From: Bacteroidota bacterium
GTDB taxonomy: Bacteria; Bacteroidota; Bacteroidia; AKYH767-A; OLB10
NCBI GenBank assembly: GCA_016713925.1
Contig: JADJOH010000008.1
Coordinates: 186,001 to 250,000, forward strand
Reading direction: 5' to 3'
Length of the DNA: 64,000 nt
The notes under the pieces are model-generated. The model did no database searches, had not been told where the DNA came from, and worked only from the letters and a program-made list of their open reading frames with translations. Shown one piece after another: positions 62,762 through 64,000 of this stretch. The position numbers and the translations under genes were made by a program. Each line of letters begins with the position of its first letter. Within the stretch, counting starts at the first letter, position 1.

Positions 62762-63089
62762 TAAACTGCGTGAAATCCGGATGGCAGAACTGGATGAAAT
62801 GGTGGCATACGCGGAGACCAGAGAGTCACGAATGAAATTTCTGTGCAGGTATCTGGGTGATGAGGAAGATAATTTATTTAAAAATTGTGACAACTCCGGT
62901 GTTAAACCCTTAACTTTAATGCCGGATTTGCGACTCGAGTCTGTACTCAGAAAATTCTATGGCGATATGCCGGAGGAAGAAATGGTTGAGAAGGCGATAG
63001 CAAAAAATACATTAGGTATAAAGATGAAAGGGATTGAAAGAATTAAACGAAAGGTTGTGGATAGTAATCTCGAAAATCCTTTTGGATAA
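62682..63089 (+). CDS. recQ: RecQ-type helicase, C-terminal fragment
   Basis: The genuine part starts near 62734 (APPMDFRMIDKLREIRMAELDEM), after the G-run shift. Its helical segment with FLCRYLGDE and the Cys pair in LFKNCDNSGV is the zinc-binding region of this RecQ subgroup. A helical tail (IAKNTLGIKMKGIERIKRKV) closes it. The upstream ATG at 62682 is a shadow of the other frame. Confidence 0.82.
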   Translation: MRKSKWDKRNICKSLPRAPPMDFRMIDKLREIRMAELDEMVAYAETRESRMKFLCRYLGDEEDNLFKNCDNSGVKPLTLMPDLRLESVLRKFYGDMPEEEMVEKAIAKNTLGIKMKGIERIKRKVVDSNLENPFG

Positions 63090-63161
63090 GTGTAGAATAT
63101 TTTCGGGCAAGTAGGGTGTTCCGACTATTAGTTTAAAGAAATAACATATAAGTAACAATGG

Positions 63162-63698
63162 ATGGTGGGCAGAAAAGTAATAGTATATATCGCAGTTAGT
63201 TTAGATGGCTACATTGCCAAACCAAATGACGATCTTGGTTTTCTTTCAATTGTGGAGGAAGAAGGACAAGACTACGGCTACGCAGACTTCGTTGAAACTG
63301 TGGATGCAGTTATAGTTGGGCGTAAAACATATGATAAGGTACTATCCATGGGTGTTGACTTTCCACACGCGGATAAAGACGCCTATATCATTACAAGGAC
63401 ACCAAGGCCAACCATAGGATCAGTAAAATTTTACACCGGTAATCTTAAATCACTTGTTGACCGGCTAAAATCAGAGAATGGGAAAAATATTTTTTGTGAC
63501 GGTGGTGCCGAAGTAGTCAATGAACTTCTAAAAGATAACCTTATTGACGAGTTTATTATTTCCGTTATTCCAATATTAGTGGGTAGCGGAACACGGCTTT
63601 TCAAAGATGGAAGACCGGAACAAAATTTAGAACTTGTTTCGGTAAAAAAGTTTGACAAAGGGTTAGTACAACTTCATTACAAGCGTTCAACTAAGTAA
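63162..63698 (+). CDS. Dihydrofolate reductase/RibD C-terminal-family protein
   Basis: 178 residues. DHFR-like fold of the YyaP/RibD-C group: VIVYIAVSLDGYIAKPNDD, TVDAVIVGRKTYDKVLSMG and DEFIISVIPILVGSGTRLF with the nucleotide-binding loop NIFCDGGAEVVNELL. NADPH-dependent reduction of a pteridine, pyrimidine or other substrate is expected, but the real substrate is unknown. Cytoplasmic and monocistronic; starts 72 bp after recQ. Confidence 0.88.
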   Translation: MVGRKVIVYIAVSLDGYIAKPNDDLGFLSIVEEEGQDYGYADFVETVDAVIVGRKTYDKVLSMGVDFPHADKDAYIITRTPRPTIGSVKFYTGNLKSLVDRLKSENGKNIFCDGGAEVVNELLKDNLIDEFIISVIPILVGSGTRLFKDGRPEQNLELVSVKKFDKGLVQLHYKRSTK

Positions 63699-63820
63699 TT
63701 AAAACAAAATTGAAGTTCAAAAATTCTAACTGCTAGCGATTTTGCAAAACGTCAGAAAGTAAGGTGACTATGTAGAGATGAGAGAAAGTTGCAAGAATGT
63801 TAAACATTAAAATTTAAAGT

Positions 63821-64000
63821 ATGAATCCCCACAAACAAATAATTGAAGCCTTACTCAATGGCTGTAATCCTGTGACCGGTGAAGTCTGTTCTGATGAAAT
63901 TCTGAACGAAGAGTCGGTTAGAAACATGCTTCAATGGGCATTGGCGAAAGCGGATGAGGATGATAATGCGTTATCCTCAGTTTCCGGAGCAAGTCTTGTG
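63821..64000 (+). CDS. Unknown protein, truncated by the window end
   Basis: An ATG at 63821 opens 60 codons without a stop (MNPHKQIIEALLNGCNPVTG, then EILNEESVRNMLQWALAKAD). It looks like a cytoplasmic helical N-terminus of a larger protein. No family recognised from this fragment. Confidence 0.6.
   Translation, partial: MNPHKQIIEALLNGCNPVTGEVCSDEILNEESVRNMLQWALAKADEDDNALSSVSGASLV

Noticed and set aside
4656..63089. Alternative genetic code as the reason for the broken genes
   Set aside because: All but one break change the reading frame, and TAA, TAG and TGA are used as normal stops elsewhere.

Overview
The window looks like a chromosomal segment (probably from an assembled environmental genome) of a free-living Bacteroidota member, most like Chitinophagales/Saprospirales-type lineages. 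The evidence is: at least ten secreted proteins ending in a type IX secretion (T9SS) sorting domain with the usual PNP motif, PKD and beta-propeller surface proteins, LytS/LytTR-type signalling, and several promoters of the Bacteroidota form TAnnTTTG with no Shine-Dalgarno pattern. No rRNA, tRNA, phage or CRISPR was found.

Layout. 1-4.4 kb: a truncated PKD-repeat adhesin, a helical TPR-like protein and a small CARDB/T9SS protein. 4.5-7.6 kb: a broken lipoprotein gene overlapping a radical SAM/SPASM gene. 7.6-8.1 kb: a repeat-rich gap. 8.1-17.2 kb: a 2336-residue multidomain secreted protein with a glycosidase-like core, followed at once by a beta-propeller T9SS protein. 17.3-19.0 kb: a small reverse operon (lipoprotein, GNAT, DUF2238). 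19.3-20.8 kb: an IS4-family element with terminal inverted repeats and target duplication. 21.3-28.5 kb: FN3/T9SS protein, rpiB, minisatellite and hairpin DNA, flavin reductase-like protein, a cyclophilin-FN3-T9SS fusion and a double thioredoxin protein. 28.6-35 kb: a VPS10/sortilin-like propeller protein, a beta-carbonic anhydrase with a bestrophin, and a TlpA-like redoxin. 35-46.7 kb: two similar 'fibre then metalloprotease' gene pairs pointing away from each other, around a LytS-type kinase, a LytTR regulator and an MFS efflux protein. 46.7-50.2 kb: DUF1579, YjbR, dihaem cytochrome c and a DEAD-box helicase. 50.6-56.3 kb: three large secreted T9SS proteins. 56.4-60.3 kb: GH20 hexosaminidase and a FucP/NagP-type sugar transporter, which fit amino-sugar scavenging. 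60.3-61.3 kb: an array of palindromic repeats next to a REP-associated tyrosine transposase. 61.5-64 kb: RecQ, a RibD/DHFR-like protein and a truncated unknown gene.

A striking feature is that about ten genes are interrupted: eleven apparent one-base frameshifts, mostly in short homopolymers, and one in-frame TAA. This pattern fits uncorrected assembly indels better than biological decay, but it cannot be settled from one sequence. The best leads for something new are the palindrome array with its tyrosine transposase, the lipoprotein/radical SAM pair, the bestrophin-carbonic anhydrase operon, the cyclophilin fusion and the mirrored fibre/protease operons.
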